A stretch of DNA of 64,000 bases from Paraburkholderia agricolaris. Lineage in GTDB: Bacteria > Pseudomonadota > Gammaproteobacteria > Burkholderiales > Burkholderiaceae. The stretch is from positions 1,612,001-1,676,000 of the forward strand of contig NZ_QPER01000001.1 in assembly GCF_009455635.1 (NCBI RefSeq). Direction: 5' to 3'. The notes beneath the pieces were generated by a model that worked only from the letters and a program-made list of their open reading frames with translations, was not told where the DNA came from and searched no databases. The translations under genes and the position numbers were made by a program. Below, piece after piece: positions 39,696 through 49,483 of this stretch. The number at the start of each line of letters is the position of its first letter. Positions within the stretch are counted from its first letter, which is position 1.

Positions 39696-39878
39696 ATGAC
39701 TTCGAGCACGAAAATCACCATCGCTGTCTCCGCACGAACGCTTTTTGATTTCGAGGAAGAGAACCCGTTGTTTCTGGAAAGCGACCACGTACGAAACTGC
39801 GAGTCTGCCTCGCGACTCGTGGCGACCGGACGCGTGCCGTATGGCATCAACAACGAATCCCGGCTTGTCCTTCATTGA
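39696..39878 (+). CDS. Short protein resembling the N-terminus of a 5'-nucleotidase
   Basis: 60 residues from ATG 39696, with a good CAGGAGAG ribosome binding site. The start [21 protein letters not shown] resembles the first strand and helix of the cytosolic 5'-nucleotidase family (KLVIAISSRALFDLEEE-type), which is normally ~300 residues. Only that piece is present, so this is a truncated gene or a very short relative. It is the first frame after the WYL operator and overlaps nothing upstream. Confidence 0.6.
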   Translation: MTSSTKITIAVSARTLFDFEEENPLFLESDHVRNCESASRLVATGRVPYGINNESRLVLH

Positions 39879-39892
39879 GCAGTCAACCATCG

Positions 39893-40312
39893 ATGAATCA
39901 AGAGCTCGAAAACACCTTGGTCGCGAGCTATCCGACCATCTATCGGTCATTGCAGCCACGCTTCTCTGGCGCAAGCCGGTTCGAATGTGACGATGGCTGG
40001 TACCGAATCATCCACGAGCTTTCGCGCAAGCTCGAGGCCGTGGCGTGCACGTCGGAGCTACTCGCAATTGAAGTGCGAGAGAAGCTGGGCAGTCTGCGAT
40101 TCCTTCTTTGGGCTGACGCGACGGGCGCGGCGGAAAGTTGGCTCGCCGAGGCCGCGCGTCTGAGTCAGCAAACATGCGAGCGGTGCAGCCAGCAGGCGAA
40201 GTTGCGCGGACATAAGGATGACGGGTACGCACGCTGTGCCAAACGTGTGCCGCGGCGATGGACTACGTCGTCGAATGATGCCGGCACGACGGAGCCTTCT
40301 CCCTGCAATTAA
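39893..40312 (+). CDS. Hypothetical protein with a CxxC pair
   Basis: Not recognised. 139 residues from ATG 39893 ([18 protein letters not shown]). A conserved-looking [18 protein letters not shown] segment is followed by [12 protein letters not shown] and a possible zinc-binding pair [12 protein letters not shown] with a later ARCAK. Such proteins are frequent as small genes on mobile islands and phages. Second gene of the plus-strand operon. Confidence 0.62.
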   Translation: MNQELENTLVASYPTIYRSLQPRFSGASRFECDDGWYRIIHELSRKLEAVACTSELLAIEVREKLGSLRFLLWADATGAAESWLAEAARLSQQTCERCSQQAKLRGHKDDGYARCAKRVPRRWTTSSNDAGTTEPSPCN

Positions 40313-40325
40313 ACTGTGAAATCTC

Positions 40326-40733
40326 ATGCCACAAATTCTTGAACACATTGACGCAATCGCTCGGAGACTGAGGCGGGACGTGCTTTATCTCGATTTTCTG
40401 AAAGCGAAGCGGCCGCACCGCGCCGACTATCGGCGTCTCGAGAGCCGCTCCCATATTGTTCAGTGGCTTGAACGCGAGGGTGTCGAATGGAGCGAGTGCG
40501 GAGCACTTGCATCCGAGACAGCAATGCGTTCGTACGCTGGGGAGATATTCATCAACGTGCCGTTCGACGAGACCGACGCCCAGTACCGCAAGGTTCAGGC
40601 GTTTCTCGAGCATCCGGACGGCACGATGCGCTTTGACGATGTCAGGTTCTATATCGTCACGCTACAGCTTGCCATGAAGAACGCGCATCACGATGAGCCC
40701 GGCTTCTGGGACCGCTGGGCCGACAACTTCTAA
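40326..40733 (+). CDS. Hypothetical protein
   Basis: Not recognised. 135 residues; N-terminal helix (ILEHIDAIARRLRRDV), central EGVEWSECGALASE, and a strand-rich middle (GEIFINVPFD, then DVRFYIVTLQLAMKNA). No catalytic motif. It lies 13 bp after the preceding gene, in the operon led by 39696. Confidence 0.62.
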   Translation: MPQILEHIDAIARRLRRDVLYLDFLKAKRPHRADYRRLESRSHIVQWLEREGVEWSECGALASETAMRSYAGEIFINVPFDETDAQYRKVQAFLEHPDGTMRFDDVRFYIVTLQLAMKNAHHDEPGFWDRWADNF

Positions 40734-40760
40734 TTATCAAGACAATAAACTGGAGGCGTT

Positions 40761-40967
40761 GTGAACAAAACCTATATTCGTGACGGTTCGTCGAAAATCG
40801 TTGGCCGTATCCAGGCCGACAGCCAGGGGAAGCAATTCGCCTACGTGGGCGGGAGAATGGTTGGAATCTACAATCCTCAACTCGACAAGACATTGGATTC
40901 CCGTCTTCGGGTATTCGGAAACGGCAATCAACTGATGGCTTTGGTCCGTTGCGCCGATGACGATTAA
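40761..40967 (+). CDS. Small beta-rich hypothetical protein
   Basis: 68 residues from GTG 40761 with CTGGAGGC just upstream. The pattern of short strands and turns (KTYIRDGSSKIVGRIQAD, GKQFAYVGGRMVGIYNP) resembles small RHS-like or beta-hairpin repeat proteins common on plasmids. Function unknown. Confidence 0.65.
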   Translation: MNKTYIRDGSSKIVGRIQADSQGKQFAYVGGRMVGIYNPQLDKTLDSRLRVFGNGNQLMALVRCADDD

Positions 40968-41025
40968 CGTTGTTGAGCCTTGACCATTTTGCGCGCTAAC
41001 TTCTGAATCAAAAAACTGACCTGCC

Positions 41026-41388
41026 ATGCGACTACCCGCCCGAGAAAGGTGGGAGCGAAACCCTCCCGGCGCGCTATGGTTCTGTCTGGGGTACCTGCCC
41101 AGAACACCGCGGAAGTTCTACAAATACACGTGGCAGATATGGACGCCAGACTTCGAACTTGAGGGCCATGAGTTCCTTCGTTATGCGATGCGCATGTCCA
41201 CCGCTGCGTTCATGGCTCGCTACGAAGAGATGTTCCGCTCCAACCTGCCAGGTTGGATATATCGCCATGACCGCCCGCGAGAAGGTCCGGGGACGCCATT
41301 CGACAGAAACCACCTGAAATGGAAAGACGTGGAATTTGCTCCCTCATGGGACGATGACCCGGACCCGGTTTGGAATGGACACAAATGA
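41026..41388 (+). CDS. Hypothetical protein
   Basis: Not recognised. 120 residues, rich in Trp, Tyr, Arg and Pro (RFYKYTWQIW-like segment, then LPGWIYRHDRPREG). The C-terminus is acidic (APSWDDDPDP). No known motif. Positioned between the small beta-rich gene and the second SIR2 gene. Confidence 0.55.
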   Translation: MRLPARERWERNPPGALWFCLGYLPRTPRKFYKYTWQIWTPDFELEGHEFLRYAMRMSTAAFMARYEEMFRSNLPGWIYRHDRPREGPGTPFDRNHLKWKDVEFAPSWDDDPDPVWNGHK

Positions 41389-41516
41389 CGATGGTCGCAT
41401 GCCCGTCCGAACGCGGCGCTAGATGCGCTGCGGACAAGCTGAAACCGTTCGTACCTGAATCGACTTACACCCGGCGTATCCAACGCCCGACCGCTTTTAC
41501 CATCGGAGGATGAACG

Positions 41517-42263
41517 GTGTCATCTGCACAGCATGTCCTGAGCCCACGCCTGTATGTATTTTCGGGGGCCGGCCTGTCCGCCAAGAGCGGGATTTCGACG
41601 TTCCGTACCGGAAGTGGTATGTGGACCAGCGAGAGCATCGACAAAGTCTGCAACTTCCTGACCTGGCGCCAGAACCGGGAGGCAGTATTTCGCTTCTATA
41701 ACGAGCGAATCCTCGAGAAACGGGACGCACGTCCGAACGAAGCGCACCGGATTCTCTCCGCGTGGCAAAACACTTGGGGAAACGAGCGCGTCCGGCTCGT
41801 CACCCAGAACATCGACGATTTGCTTGAGCGGGCTGGCGCGCAGCATGTCACACACCTTCACGGTGACATGCATTCGATGCTTTGTACGTCGTGTGACCTC
41901 CGCTTCCCTAAAGACGGACACGAATATCACCTTGACACAGCCTGCCCGCGTTGTGGCGAGGTTGAAGCGGTCAAGCCTGGCGTCGTGTTCTTCCAGGAAG
42001 ATGCGCCCGAATATATCAAGTTGCATCGAATGCGACTCGAAATGACCGACAACGACCTCTTCGTCGCGATTGGGAGCACCTTTCACATCGTTTCGCCCGA
42101 GAGTATGCTACCTCGCGAAAGATGGCATCAGCATGAGAGGAATTTTCTGATTGACCCGGAACCGCGTCGCACGGAGTTTTTTGGATGCGTCGAACCAGAA
42201 CTTCCGACTGTCGGCCTGCGCAATCTCGAAAGTCGCGTCCATGCTTTGATGACGATGCAGTAA
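41517..42263 (+). CDS. SIR2-family NAD-dependent enzyme (sirtuin B)
   Basis: 248 residues from GTG 41517, preceded by ATCGGAGGATGAAC. NAD-binding GAGLSAKSGISTFR (residues 17-30), TQNIDDLLERAG, catalytic His115 in HLHGDMHS, zinc pairs CTSC and CPRC, and VKPGVVFFQED in place of the usual RPxVVxFGE. It is a deacetylase-type fold and clearly different from sirtuin A. It is 38 bp upstream of the AddB-like gene and on the same strand, so probably part of the same unit. Confidence 0.87.
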   Translation: MSSAQHVLSPRLYVFSGAGLSAKSGISTFRTGSGMWTSESIDKVCNFLTWRQNREAVFRFYNERILEKRDARPNEAHRILSAWQNTWGNERVRLVTQNIDDLLERAGAQHVTHLHGDMHSMLCTSCDLRFPKDGHEYHLDTACPRCGEVEAVKPGVVFFQEDAPEYIKLHRMRLEMTDNDLFVAIGSTFHIVSPESMLPRERWHQHERNFLIDPEPRRTEFFGCVEPELPTVGLRNLESRVHALMTMQ

Positions 42264-42301
42264 AGCGTGGCATTCAAGGATTGCCTTACTCGAGACCCCT
42301 T

Positions 42302-44920
42302 ATGCATATCATTCTTGGACTGAGCCTGGACAGTCGACTAGGCCCGTCCCGCAAGGACGCCCTTGACCAGCCTGTTGTCGGACCCATGGGCCTGCTCGGA
42401 TTTCTCGAAACCTGGCTGGGACTGAGCCGTCCTGAGGTGAGCGCGGCGCAGCGCGTAGCGAGCTATCTCGGGCACCTGCACAGGCAAACCGGGCAGCCGC
42501 GGTTCTATGGTCGTTCGCTAGAGGCCGATGGTGTCGGTACGAGCGCCAAACTTCTTTCGTGGCGTGACGAATGGCGTATGGGCGGCTGGGATGGAACTGC
42601 ACCCGCGGACAGTCCCAAACGGCTGCGGGAGATGGCAGAGGTGGAGCACAGTGCGATGGGCAACATCCCACCCGGAGAGGCAGAACGGCTCGCGGCTGTA
42701 CTCGCAGCGCTCGAAACTGAGCGGACGCCAATCGAATCGGTACTGCTCGTCGACCCGCTGGACAGCTTCCCGCGGTTGTGGCGCGAGGTCCTCTCGCGCC
42801 TGCCAGATGTCAGGGAGTGGCAGCCCGAGCCTCAGGGCGATGGACTGCTTCGCGCACTTCAGCAGCACGCGTTCGAGGCGGTTACGCAAGGGGAGCTTCG
42901 TCCACTCGTGAACCCGATTGCTGACGGCAGTGTTGTACTTGTTCAGGCGTCGACCCGAGAAGCCGCTGAGCACTGGCTCAGCGCACATTGCCGTCAAGCG
43001 GCCGCCGACCGGCTTCTGGTCTGCGAGTCGGACGGCGATGCTGTTGACGCCACGATGATGGCGACTGGCGGAGCCAGCTGCGGCTTTCGCAATAGCAGCA
43101 GCTTGCGCCCTGCCTTGCAAGCCTTGGGGCTGGGACTGGAAATGTGCTGGGACCCGGTCGACATCGGGCACCTCGTCGAGTTTCTGTCACATCCCATCGG
43201 ACCCTTCCGCCGGAAGGCGCGAGTCCGTCTCGCAAAAGCTGTCGCAGAGCAGCCGGGTATCGGAGGTGGCGCCTGGGAGTCAGCGAAACAGGAAATTCGT
43301 ATCGAAGAGAACGGCGATGCCGTACTTGGGGACATCGCTTTCTGGCTCGAGGGCGAGCGCTGGAATCGTGATGCCGGCGCACCGGTGGATGCGCTGCTCG
43401 CACGGGTCGAGAAGCTGACTGGCGCATTACGCAAACGGCTGGCGGACGATGGTCTGCTGAACGCGACGCTCGGCGCTGCGATAGAGCAATGCGCGGCTGT
43501 TCGGGACGGGCTGCTCGAATTGAAGAATCAGGGTGCTCCCAACATTACGCCGCGCGTGGTCGAACAGCTACTGGAACATGCTACGCCAACAGGCGCAGGG
43601 AATCCGTTCGCGCCAGCGCAGGTGAGCTGCCTTCGGGCAGAGTCGGATACCGCTGCGAGCATTGAGCCAGCCGACGAGGTCATCTGGTGGATGCCTTCGA
43701 CCCCGCAGTTGCCGCCACCACTTCACTGGACAAAGTCGGAACTTGAGGCACTCAGTAACTTTGATGTCGAGATACGAAACCCGCAGCGTGAACTGGAGCT
43801 ATTTGCGCGGCAGTGGCTGCGTCCGCTGCTGGCTGCTAGGCGGAGGTTCATCATGGTCCTCCCGCCTCCGGGGGCTGAGGAGCATCCCGTACGGCAACTG
43901 CTACTGAAACTGTGGCCAGAATTGATGAAGCACCGTGTCGACCTTGACGCACAAGTTGAAAGTGAGTTTGTCGGGACGCTCGCAGAAAACCTCAAGCACG
44001 GGGCTTTGCGTCAAACGTCTCATCCGCTCGACCTCGGTGAGTCGATTCCGCTGCCGACGAAAGAGCAGTCGTACACATCCATGTCCGAGCTGTTCAATGC
44101 GCCGGCACTCTTCGCGTTCAAGCGTATTGCGAGTCTGAGGCCGGCCACAATACTTGAGGCAACGGAGGGCAGCAGGTTCCTTGGAACGCTCGCACACCGA
44201 GTCTTTGAAAAACTGTTCCAGGAAACAGGCAGTTTGAGCTGGACCGACGAACAGGCATTGACTTGGTTCCGGGGTAACGTGGACGCTCTCCTTGCGACAG
44301 AGGGCGCGCTGCTGCTGATGCAGGGCGCAGGCGTCAACAAGCAAAGATTTGTCCGCGTATGCGAAAACGCCATTCGCTCCCTGATGCGTTTCCTGCGCGC
44401 AGCGGACGCGATGAGGGTTCAAACCGAACTGCCTGTTGCGGGCAAACTCGGTGACGTGTCGCTTATCGGCAAAATTGATTTGCTCGTAGAACTGCGTGAC
44501 GGCAGGGCTGTCGCGCTCGATATGAAATGGCGCGGGGACAGCCGCTACGCCGGCGAGTTGCTCAATGGTCAGCATCTCCAGCTGGCACTCTACTCGTTGC
44601 TTTACCAGCAGCAAACGGGCGTGACTCCGGCAGCGCTCGGATATTTCATTCTGGAGTCTGGCGCGATGTACGTGAGTGCGCCAGACGTTATCCCGACCGC
44701 CCAGGTTCGCATGCCTCCGTCCGGCACGACCATCAATCTGCTTCAGCAGGCAACGGCCAGTTGGGGTTGGCGTGCGGACCAGTTTGCCAGGGGCCAGGTC
44801 GATGTTGTTCCGGTCGACGGAGGGGACGATTTCCAGGGTCCCGATGGAACGCTGCCTGTCGCCGGGCCAAAGGCATGGGATAGGGACTACACGGTACTGC
44901 TGGGGGGCTGGGACCAATGA
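42302..44920 (+). CDS. AddB-like PD-(D/E)XK nuclease protein
   Basis: 872 residues from ATG 42302 (MHIILGLSLDSRLGP). The first ~600 residues form an inactive helicase-like scaffold, as in AddB. The C-terminal RecB-type nuclease has His in LGTLAHRVFEKLF (about residue 627), KIDLLVELRDGRAVALDMKW (Asp and Asp-x-Lys) and LQLALYSLL. An iron-sulfur Cys set as in canonical AddB is not obvious. Its stop overlaps the AddA-like start (ATGA), so the two should form a complex acting on DNA ends. Confidence 0.8.
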   Translation: MHIILGLSLDSRLGPSRKDALDQPVVGPMGLLGFLETWLGLSRPEVSAAQRVASYLGHLHRQTGQPRFYGRSLEADGVGTSAKLLSWRDEWRMGGWDGTAPADSPKRLREMAEVEHSAMGNIPPGEAERLAAVLAALETERTPIESVLLVDPLDSFPRLWREVLSRLPDVREWQPEPQGDGLLRALQQHAFEAVTQGELRPLVNPIADGSVVLVQASTREAAEHWLSAHCRQAAADRLLVCESDGDAVDATMMATGGASCGFRNSSSLRPALQALGLGLEMCWDPVDIGHLVEFLSHPIGPFRRKARVRLAKAVAEQPGIGGGAWESAKQEIRIEENGDAVLGDIAFWLEGERWNRDAGAPVDALLARVEKLTGALRKRLADDGLLNATLGAAIEQCAAVRDGLLELKNQGAPNITPRVVEQLLEHATPTGAGNPFAPAQVSCLRAESDTAASIEPADEVIWWMPSTPQLPPPLHWTKSELEALSNFDVEIRNPQRELELFARQWLRPLLAARRRFIMVLPPPGAEEHPVRQLLLKLWPELMKHRVDLDAQVESEFVGTLAENLKHGALRQTSHPLDLGESIPLPTKEQSYTSMSELFNAPALFAFKRIASLRPATILEATEGSRFLGTLAHRVFEKLFQETGSLSWTDEQALTWFRGNVDALLATEGALLLMQGAGVNKQRFVRVCENAIRSLMRFLRAADAMRVQTELPVAGKLGDVSLIGKIDLLVELRDGRAVALDMKWRGDSRYAGELLNGQHLQLALYSLLYQQQTGVTPAALGYFILESGAMYVSAPDVIPTAQVRMPPSGTTINLLQQATASWGWRADQFARGQVDVVPVDGGDDFQGPDGTLPVAGPKAWDRDYTVLLGGWDQ

Positions 44921-47900
44921 ATAACATCGAATTTGTCAGCGCCGGTGCGGGTAGCGGCAAAACGTACAAGCTAACCAAGACGCTTGCGGAGGCGCTTGAG
45001 TCAGGTGCTGCACGGCCGCACGCCATTCTGGCGACCACGTTCACGGTCAAGGCAGCGACTGAGTTGCGCGAGCGCGCCCGCTCCTGGCTGTTGAGCAAAG
45101 GCCAAATCGAGCTGGCGACGGCCATTGGTCAAGCGAGGCTCGGAACGGTCAATAGCGTTTGCGGGAAGTTGCTTAAGCGCTTCTGTTTTGAAATAGGACT
45201 GTCTCCAGACCAGACTGTCTTGAGCGAAGGTCAGGCGAAACGCTTGCTTGCAACCTCACTTGCCGAGACGCTCGATGGCGCCGGCCAGGAATGGCTAGTT
45301 ATGCTCACAGAAAAGTTCGGCATTGAGCAGGAAGAATGGTCTACGCAGATTCAGGAGGTGGTCAACGCTGCGAGAAACAATGATATTTCCGCTGAGCAGG
45401 TGCGAGCCATGGGGTCCCGAAACGCCGACCTGATGTTGGCGAACTGGCCAGCCCCCGCGACCGGTGATGACCCGACGAAAGCACTCTCTGAGGCGCTGGC
45501 GAAAGCGCTGGCGAACGTATCGTCTCACATAGAAAACATTGTGGCAGCCGGAGGAAATGTTGCACAAAACCTCAAAGACGGGCGCCACGACCTGGAACGT
45601 CTTGACCGGTGTTTTCGTGAGGGGTACTGGAACTGGCCAGACTGGATTGCTGCTTGCAGGCTGGATGCGGGGGCAAGAGTTCGGGATGCAATCAAACCTG
45701 TTACAGCAGCCGCGCAGACTCACGAGTCTCATCCCGACTTCCATAAGGACGTACGCGCCTATCTCGAGTTGGCGTTCGACCTGGCGGCGAGGACGCTCGA
45801 CACCTATGCCGAGGCCAAGCGCATGATGGGCGCTGTTGACTTTTGCGACCAGGAAGTCCTGCTGCTTGATGTCGTTCGCAAGAACGTGGACGTCCGCAAC
45901 ACATTGGCTGATGAACTCGACCTTGTGATGGTCGACGAATTTCAGGACACGAGCCCACTGCAGTTGGCGCTCTTTGTGGAACTCGCCAAGCTGGCCAGGC
46001 GCTCTGTCTGGGTTGGGGACCCGAAGCAGGCCATCTACGGATTCCGTGGCACGGATGCCCGGCTCATCGCCGGCATAATCGCGGCCGTTGAGGGTTGGGG
46101 CGGCAAACTCGGGGAGCCGCTGACTATTTCCCGGCGCTCAACACCGTCACTTGTGTCCCTGACGAACGCTGTCTTTGGCTCTGCGTTCCTGCCAGAGCTG
46201 CAACCGCCACAAGTGCATCTGCAACCGTCACGAAATGACATAAGCGGGCAGCCTGCGCTATTCCATTGGAATTTCGAGAGTAGGAACAACGAGGCTGACT
46301 ACCTGGCTCTCGGCCAGGCAGTCAGCGAGCTGCTTCAATCGAAGCTGCAGGTGGTGGACCGGGAAACCAATGAGGAACGTCCCGTGCAACCGGGAGACAT
46401 CGCGGTCCTGTGTCGCAAGAACGACCAGGTCGAGCTTGCAGTGACGTCCCTGACGAAATGGGGTGTGCCGTCCGCGAGCCCGAGAGCCGGACTTCTGGGC
46501 ACGCCCGAAGCTATCTTCGTCCTTGCATGTCTTCGACGCCTGCTCGATGCAGGCGACACTGTCGCGTCTGCGCTGATTCTGACCCTTGCGGATGGCGTTC
46601 AGGCTCAGGAGTGGCTCGGCGACCGGCTCCGGTATCTAGCCCGAGAAGACGTCGCTTCTGGCCGGTGGAAGGCCGATGGTGAATCCGCACACCCGCTTCT
46701 CGCGAGGCTTGAGGCATTGCGGCCCAATCTATCAGCCTTGACACCACGTGAGGCTCTGCGACTCGCGAAGGCGGAATCACACGTCGCCCGCGTGGCCAGC
46801 CAATGGTCGACGTCGCCCCATGACGCAAGGACCCGAATCGCTAACGTTGAAGCGCTGATGGAGCTGGGTGTGGCCTACGAAGATGAGTGCGTCGCGGCCA
46901 GACGTCCAGCCACCGTAAGCGGCCTTCTGCGCTGGCTTGACGCACTGTTCACGGCCGGCGATGACGACCGGGCGGCTAACTCTGACAATGCCGTCAGTGT
47001 AATGACGCATCATGGAGCTAAAGGACTCGAGTGGCCCGTTGTCATACTGACGTCCCTTGGAACAGAAGCGAAAAGCGCGTTGTGGAGCGTCCGTGGCCGT
47101 ACAGACGGCGATTTCAATCCTGAGTACCCACTGGAAAATCGCTTCGTGCATTTCTGGCTCAAGACGTGGGGAAAGCGGAAGCAGCCGCAGGCAGCCATCA
47201 ATGCCGAAGCAAGCGTTATCGGCCAGGCAATGGCTGCGGATGCGCTCGCTGAGAACAAACGCCTCCTGTATGTCAGCATGACCCGTGCACGCGACGCGAA
47301 CGTACTCGTCACATGCCAGCGGAGTCGAAACGTCAACCGTGCTTGGGTCGACGAGGTAGGCGCGGGCGACCTGCTTTTCGGGAATACCGGTCCAGTTGTA
47401 CTTCCGGATGAACGAACCATTCTCCGAGAGGCCCGAACCTGGACGGCCGCAGATAGTGGTCTTGCGCCGCCCGCACAGGAAGAGTCCACATGTAGCTGGT
47501 ACTCGGCCGCACCAGCGAAAGATGCCCAGCCCCTCTGGTATCGACCGAGTGACGCGGAAGGTGGTATGTACACTGTCGCCGAGTCCGAATCCATTGGCGT
47601 GCGCGTCGCAATTACCGCCGGTATCGAAATGGACGTGCTCGGAACCGCATTGCATCTGTGTATCGCCCGCGCCGGAGTAACGGGAAGCGTCGACGATGCT
47701 GATGTCGAACGCATCCTGAGCGCGTGGGAAGTGGCACACGCGGTTGACAAGGCCGCCGTCGTTGCCCAGCTGCAAGCCTTCTTTTGCTGGCTGCAACGTC
47801 GCTGGCCGGGCGGCACGGTTCGCGTTGAGGTGCCTCTCGAGGCAGACCGGGCAGACGGAACGCGACTGCGAGGCCGCATCGATTTGCTAGTGGATACGCC

Positions 47901-48399
47901 TGACGGTTGGGTTCTCATTGACCATAAAGCCAATCCGGGCGCAATCAGTCGGGACGATGCGATTGCGCAAGAACATGGTTCGCAGTTGTCTGCGTACGCG
48001 GAAGCTGTTGAAAAGTGTACGGGCAAGTTGGTCAAGGAGCAGTGGTTGTATTTGACCGTCGCCGGTCGGGCGGTAAAGATTGTTTTTGGCCGAGCTTACC
48101 GCGAGCGTGTGAGTGCAATCTGCAACATGCACGATACCGGCTGGCTGGCGGACGACAACGACCTGTCGCAAGAGGCTGAGCATGCCGTGGCGCTGCTCGC
48201 TAAAGAGAGCGGCAAGCCCGTTTCATCGGTCATAGTTGACGTGTATGAAGCGGCGCCAGGCGTAGATGCTGAGAACAGGGCCGACGACGAGGCCCGCTAC
48301 GGCCACTACGACGAATACGGCGAACCCCTGCCGCCGCTTGGCGACCTGAACAAGGGGCTCTGTGACGATGACGACTGGGATGACAGCCGCGTAGCGTAA
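44917..48399 (+). CDS. AddA-like UvrD-type helicase-nuclease
   Basis: 1160 residues. UvrD/RecB superfamily 1A helicase: Walker A SAGAGSGKTYKLT (residues 8-20), motif Ia TTFTVKAATELRERAR, motif II VMVDEFQDTSPLQ (about 337), motif III VGDPKQAIYGFRG, motif V-like TTHHGAKGLEWP-type segment, and motif VI LLYVSMTRARDANVLV. A C-terminal RecB nuclease follows: GRIDLLVDTPDGWVLIDHKA (about 985). With the AddB-like partner it resembles AddAB, but the set is accessory in a genus whose housekeeping system is normally RecBCD. A strong terminator follows. Confidence 0.87.
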   Translation: MNNIEFVSAGAGSGKTYKLTKTLAEALESGAARPHAILATTFTVKAATELRERARSWLLSKGQIELATAIGQARLGTVNSVCGKLLKRFCFEIGLSPDQTVLSEGQAKRLLATSLAETLDGAGQEWLVMLTEKFGIEQEEWSTQIQEVVNAARNNDISAEQVRAMGSRNADLMLANWPAPATGDDPTKALSEALAKALANVSSHIENIVAAGGNVAQNLKDGRHDLERLDRCFREGYWNWPDWIAACRLDAGARVRDAIKPVTAAAQTHESHPDFHKDVRAYLELAFDLAARTLDTYAEAKRMMGAVDFCDQEVLLLDVVRKNVDVRNTLADELDLVMVDEFQDTSPLQLALFVELAKLARRSVWVGDPKQAIYGFRGTDARLIAGIIAAVEGWGGKLGEPLTISRRSTPSLVSLTNAVFGSAFLPELQPPQVHLQPSRNDISGQPALFHWNFESRNNEADYLALGQAVSELLQSKLQVVDRETNEERPVQPGDIAVLCRKNDQVELAVTSLTKWGVPSASPRAGLLGTPEAIFVLACLRRLLDAGDTVASALILTLADGVQAQEWLGDRLRYLAREDVASGRWKADGESAHPLLARLEALRPNLSALTPREALRLAKAESHVARVASQWSTSPHDARTRIANVEALMELGVAYEDECVAARRPATVSGLLRWLDALFTAGDDDRAANSDNAVSVMTHHGAKGLEWPVVILTSLGTEAKSALWSVRGRTDGDFNPEYPLENRFVHFWLKTWGKRKQPQAAINAEASVIGQAMAADALAENKRLLYVSMTRARDANVLVTCQRSRNVNRAWVDEVGAGDLLFGNTGPVVLPDERTILREARTWTAADSGLAPPAQEESTCSWYSAAPAKDAQPLWYRPSDAEGGMYTVAESESIGVRVAITAGIEMDVLGTALHLCIARAGVTGSVDDADVERILSAWEVAHAVDKAAVVAQLQAFFCWLQRRWPGGTVRVEVPLEADRADGTRLRGRIDLLVDTPDGWVLIDHKANPGAISRDDAIAQEHGSQLSAYAEAVEKCTGKLVKEQWLYLTVAGRAVKIVFGRAYRERVSAICNMHDTGWLADDNDLSQEAEHAVALLAKESGKPVSSVIVDVYEAAPGVDAENRADDEARYGHYDEYGEPLPPLGDLNKGLCDDDDWDDSRVA

Positions 48400-48402
48400 G
48401 TG

Positions 48403-48452
48403 GCAAAGAGACTACCCGGGCCGAGCTAGGCCCGGGTAGTCTCTTTGCAATC
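48403..48452 (+). terminator. Intrinsic terminator after the AddA-like gene
   Basis: A perfect 20-bp stem (48403-48422 with 48429-48448; inner arms GGGCC/GGCCC) and a six-base loop GAGCTA. Only a short T-run follows, but the stem is long and GC-rich. It ends the operon that begins at 39696. Confidence 0.85.
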
Positions 48453-48553
48453 TCCCACCGTTGTGACACGCCGCCGGCGTATTTCCAAGGCTTTCTCAAT
48501 CAAACGTGTAATGCCATTGGCGCGTAGGCCTCACACGCTGAACAGCACTATCT

Positions 48554-49483
48554 ATGATGAAGACTTATCACCCGCACCCCGATGAACATGGCAAGCCTGT
48601 AGTGCTCAAGAGCCCGAGCAGGCCGACGACGCTGGACACCTGGTCGGACGCCCAAGCCGTCGCGACCGTCACGCCAGGCGGGCCGATGCCTTCTGTCCTG
48701 AATGGAGCACCTCTCGGTTCCTGGTCGGCGCCCCATACGTGGGAGGGATGGGCGTCGGTTGCGGGACAGCTGGAGTTCGATGAGCCTGCGTTCGCATGCC
48801 CTCCCGGCAAAAAAGAAGCGGCTGGTGTCGTGATTGTTGAACCGGACGGCCGTGTCTGGGTGGTGGCGCCGTCCAATGGCTATGCAGGCTATACGGTGAC
48901 ATTTCCTAAGGGACGAGTCGAGAAGGGGCTCCCGAGGCAGGCAAACGCCATCCGGGAGGCCTACGAAGAAGCTGGTCTGAAAGTGGAAATCACGGGATTT
49001 CTTGCGGACTCATCCCGCTCGATGACCTACACTCGCTACTACTTAGCCAAGCGCGTAGACGGAACGCCTGCAGACATGGGGTGGGAATCCCAGGCGGTGC
49101 ATCTGGTGCCAGTCGAGAAACTCAATGGGATGCTGAATCATCCCAACGACATGCACCTGATTGAGGCCATCAGGGCCGCCGTAAAGCGCGAAACGTCGAA
49201 GAGCAGCGAGTATCACTGGACCAATGATTCGTACTGGACGGAAGCGCTCGACCGCTATATAAAACTTCGGGAAGTCGGCACGCGCGAACTTGCTATCGAC
49301 CTCGATAGGGTTGAAACCGTCATCTTCAATGGAGACGGCCCGGCGTACAAGACAATGGATGCCATGGTATCGGTTCGTGAACGCGAAGGCTATGAGGGCT
49401 TCAAGGATGCACCGCGCATTGTGTGCGCATTGCTGGAACTGCTCGCACATCCACGTGGAAGTCAAACAGAGCGGCCCGAATGA
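48554..49483 (+). CDS. Nudix hydrolase
   Basis: 309 residues. The Nudix box is complete: G119-RVEKGLPRQANAIREAYEEAGL, matching GX5EX7REUXEEXGU with all catalytic glutamates. The preceding VVIVEPDGRVWVVAPSNGY is the usual first strand. A ~100-residue C-terminal extension with no known motif follows. Substrates of the family include ADP-ribose and NADH; the two SIR2 genes nearby make ADP-ribose derivatives a reasonable guess. It follows the terminator and has its own start. Confidence 0.85.
   Translation: MMKTYHPHPDEHGKPVVLKSPSRPTTLDTWSDAQAVATVTPGGPMPSVLNGAPLGSWSAPHTWEGWASVAGQLEFDEPAFACPPGKKEAAGVVIVEPDGRVWVVAPSNGYAGYTVTFPKGRVEKGLPRQANAIREAYEEAGLKVEITGFLADSSRSMTYTRYYLAKRVDGTPADMGWESQAVHLVPVEKLNGMLNHPNDMHLIEAIRAAVKRETSKSSEYHWTNDSYWTEALDRYIKLREVGTRELAIDLDRVETVIFNGDGPAYKTMDAMVSVREREGYEGFKDAPRIVCALLELLAHPRGSQTERPE

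Noticed and set aside
38508..39974. Longer 488-codon version of WYL copy 1
   Set aside because: It would run through the operator repeat and the ribosome binding site of the divergent gene; the first 133 residues resemble nothing, while ATG 39575 fits the family start.
42302..48399. Housekeeping addAB of the genome
   Set aside because: The pair sits inside a mobile island behind a WYL repressor, and this family normally relies on RecBCD; it is treated as accessory, though this could not be verified.
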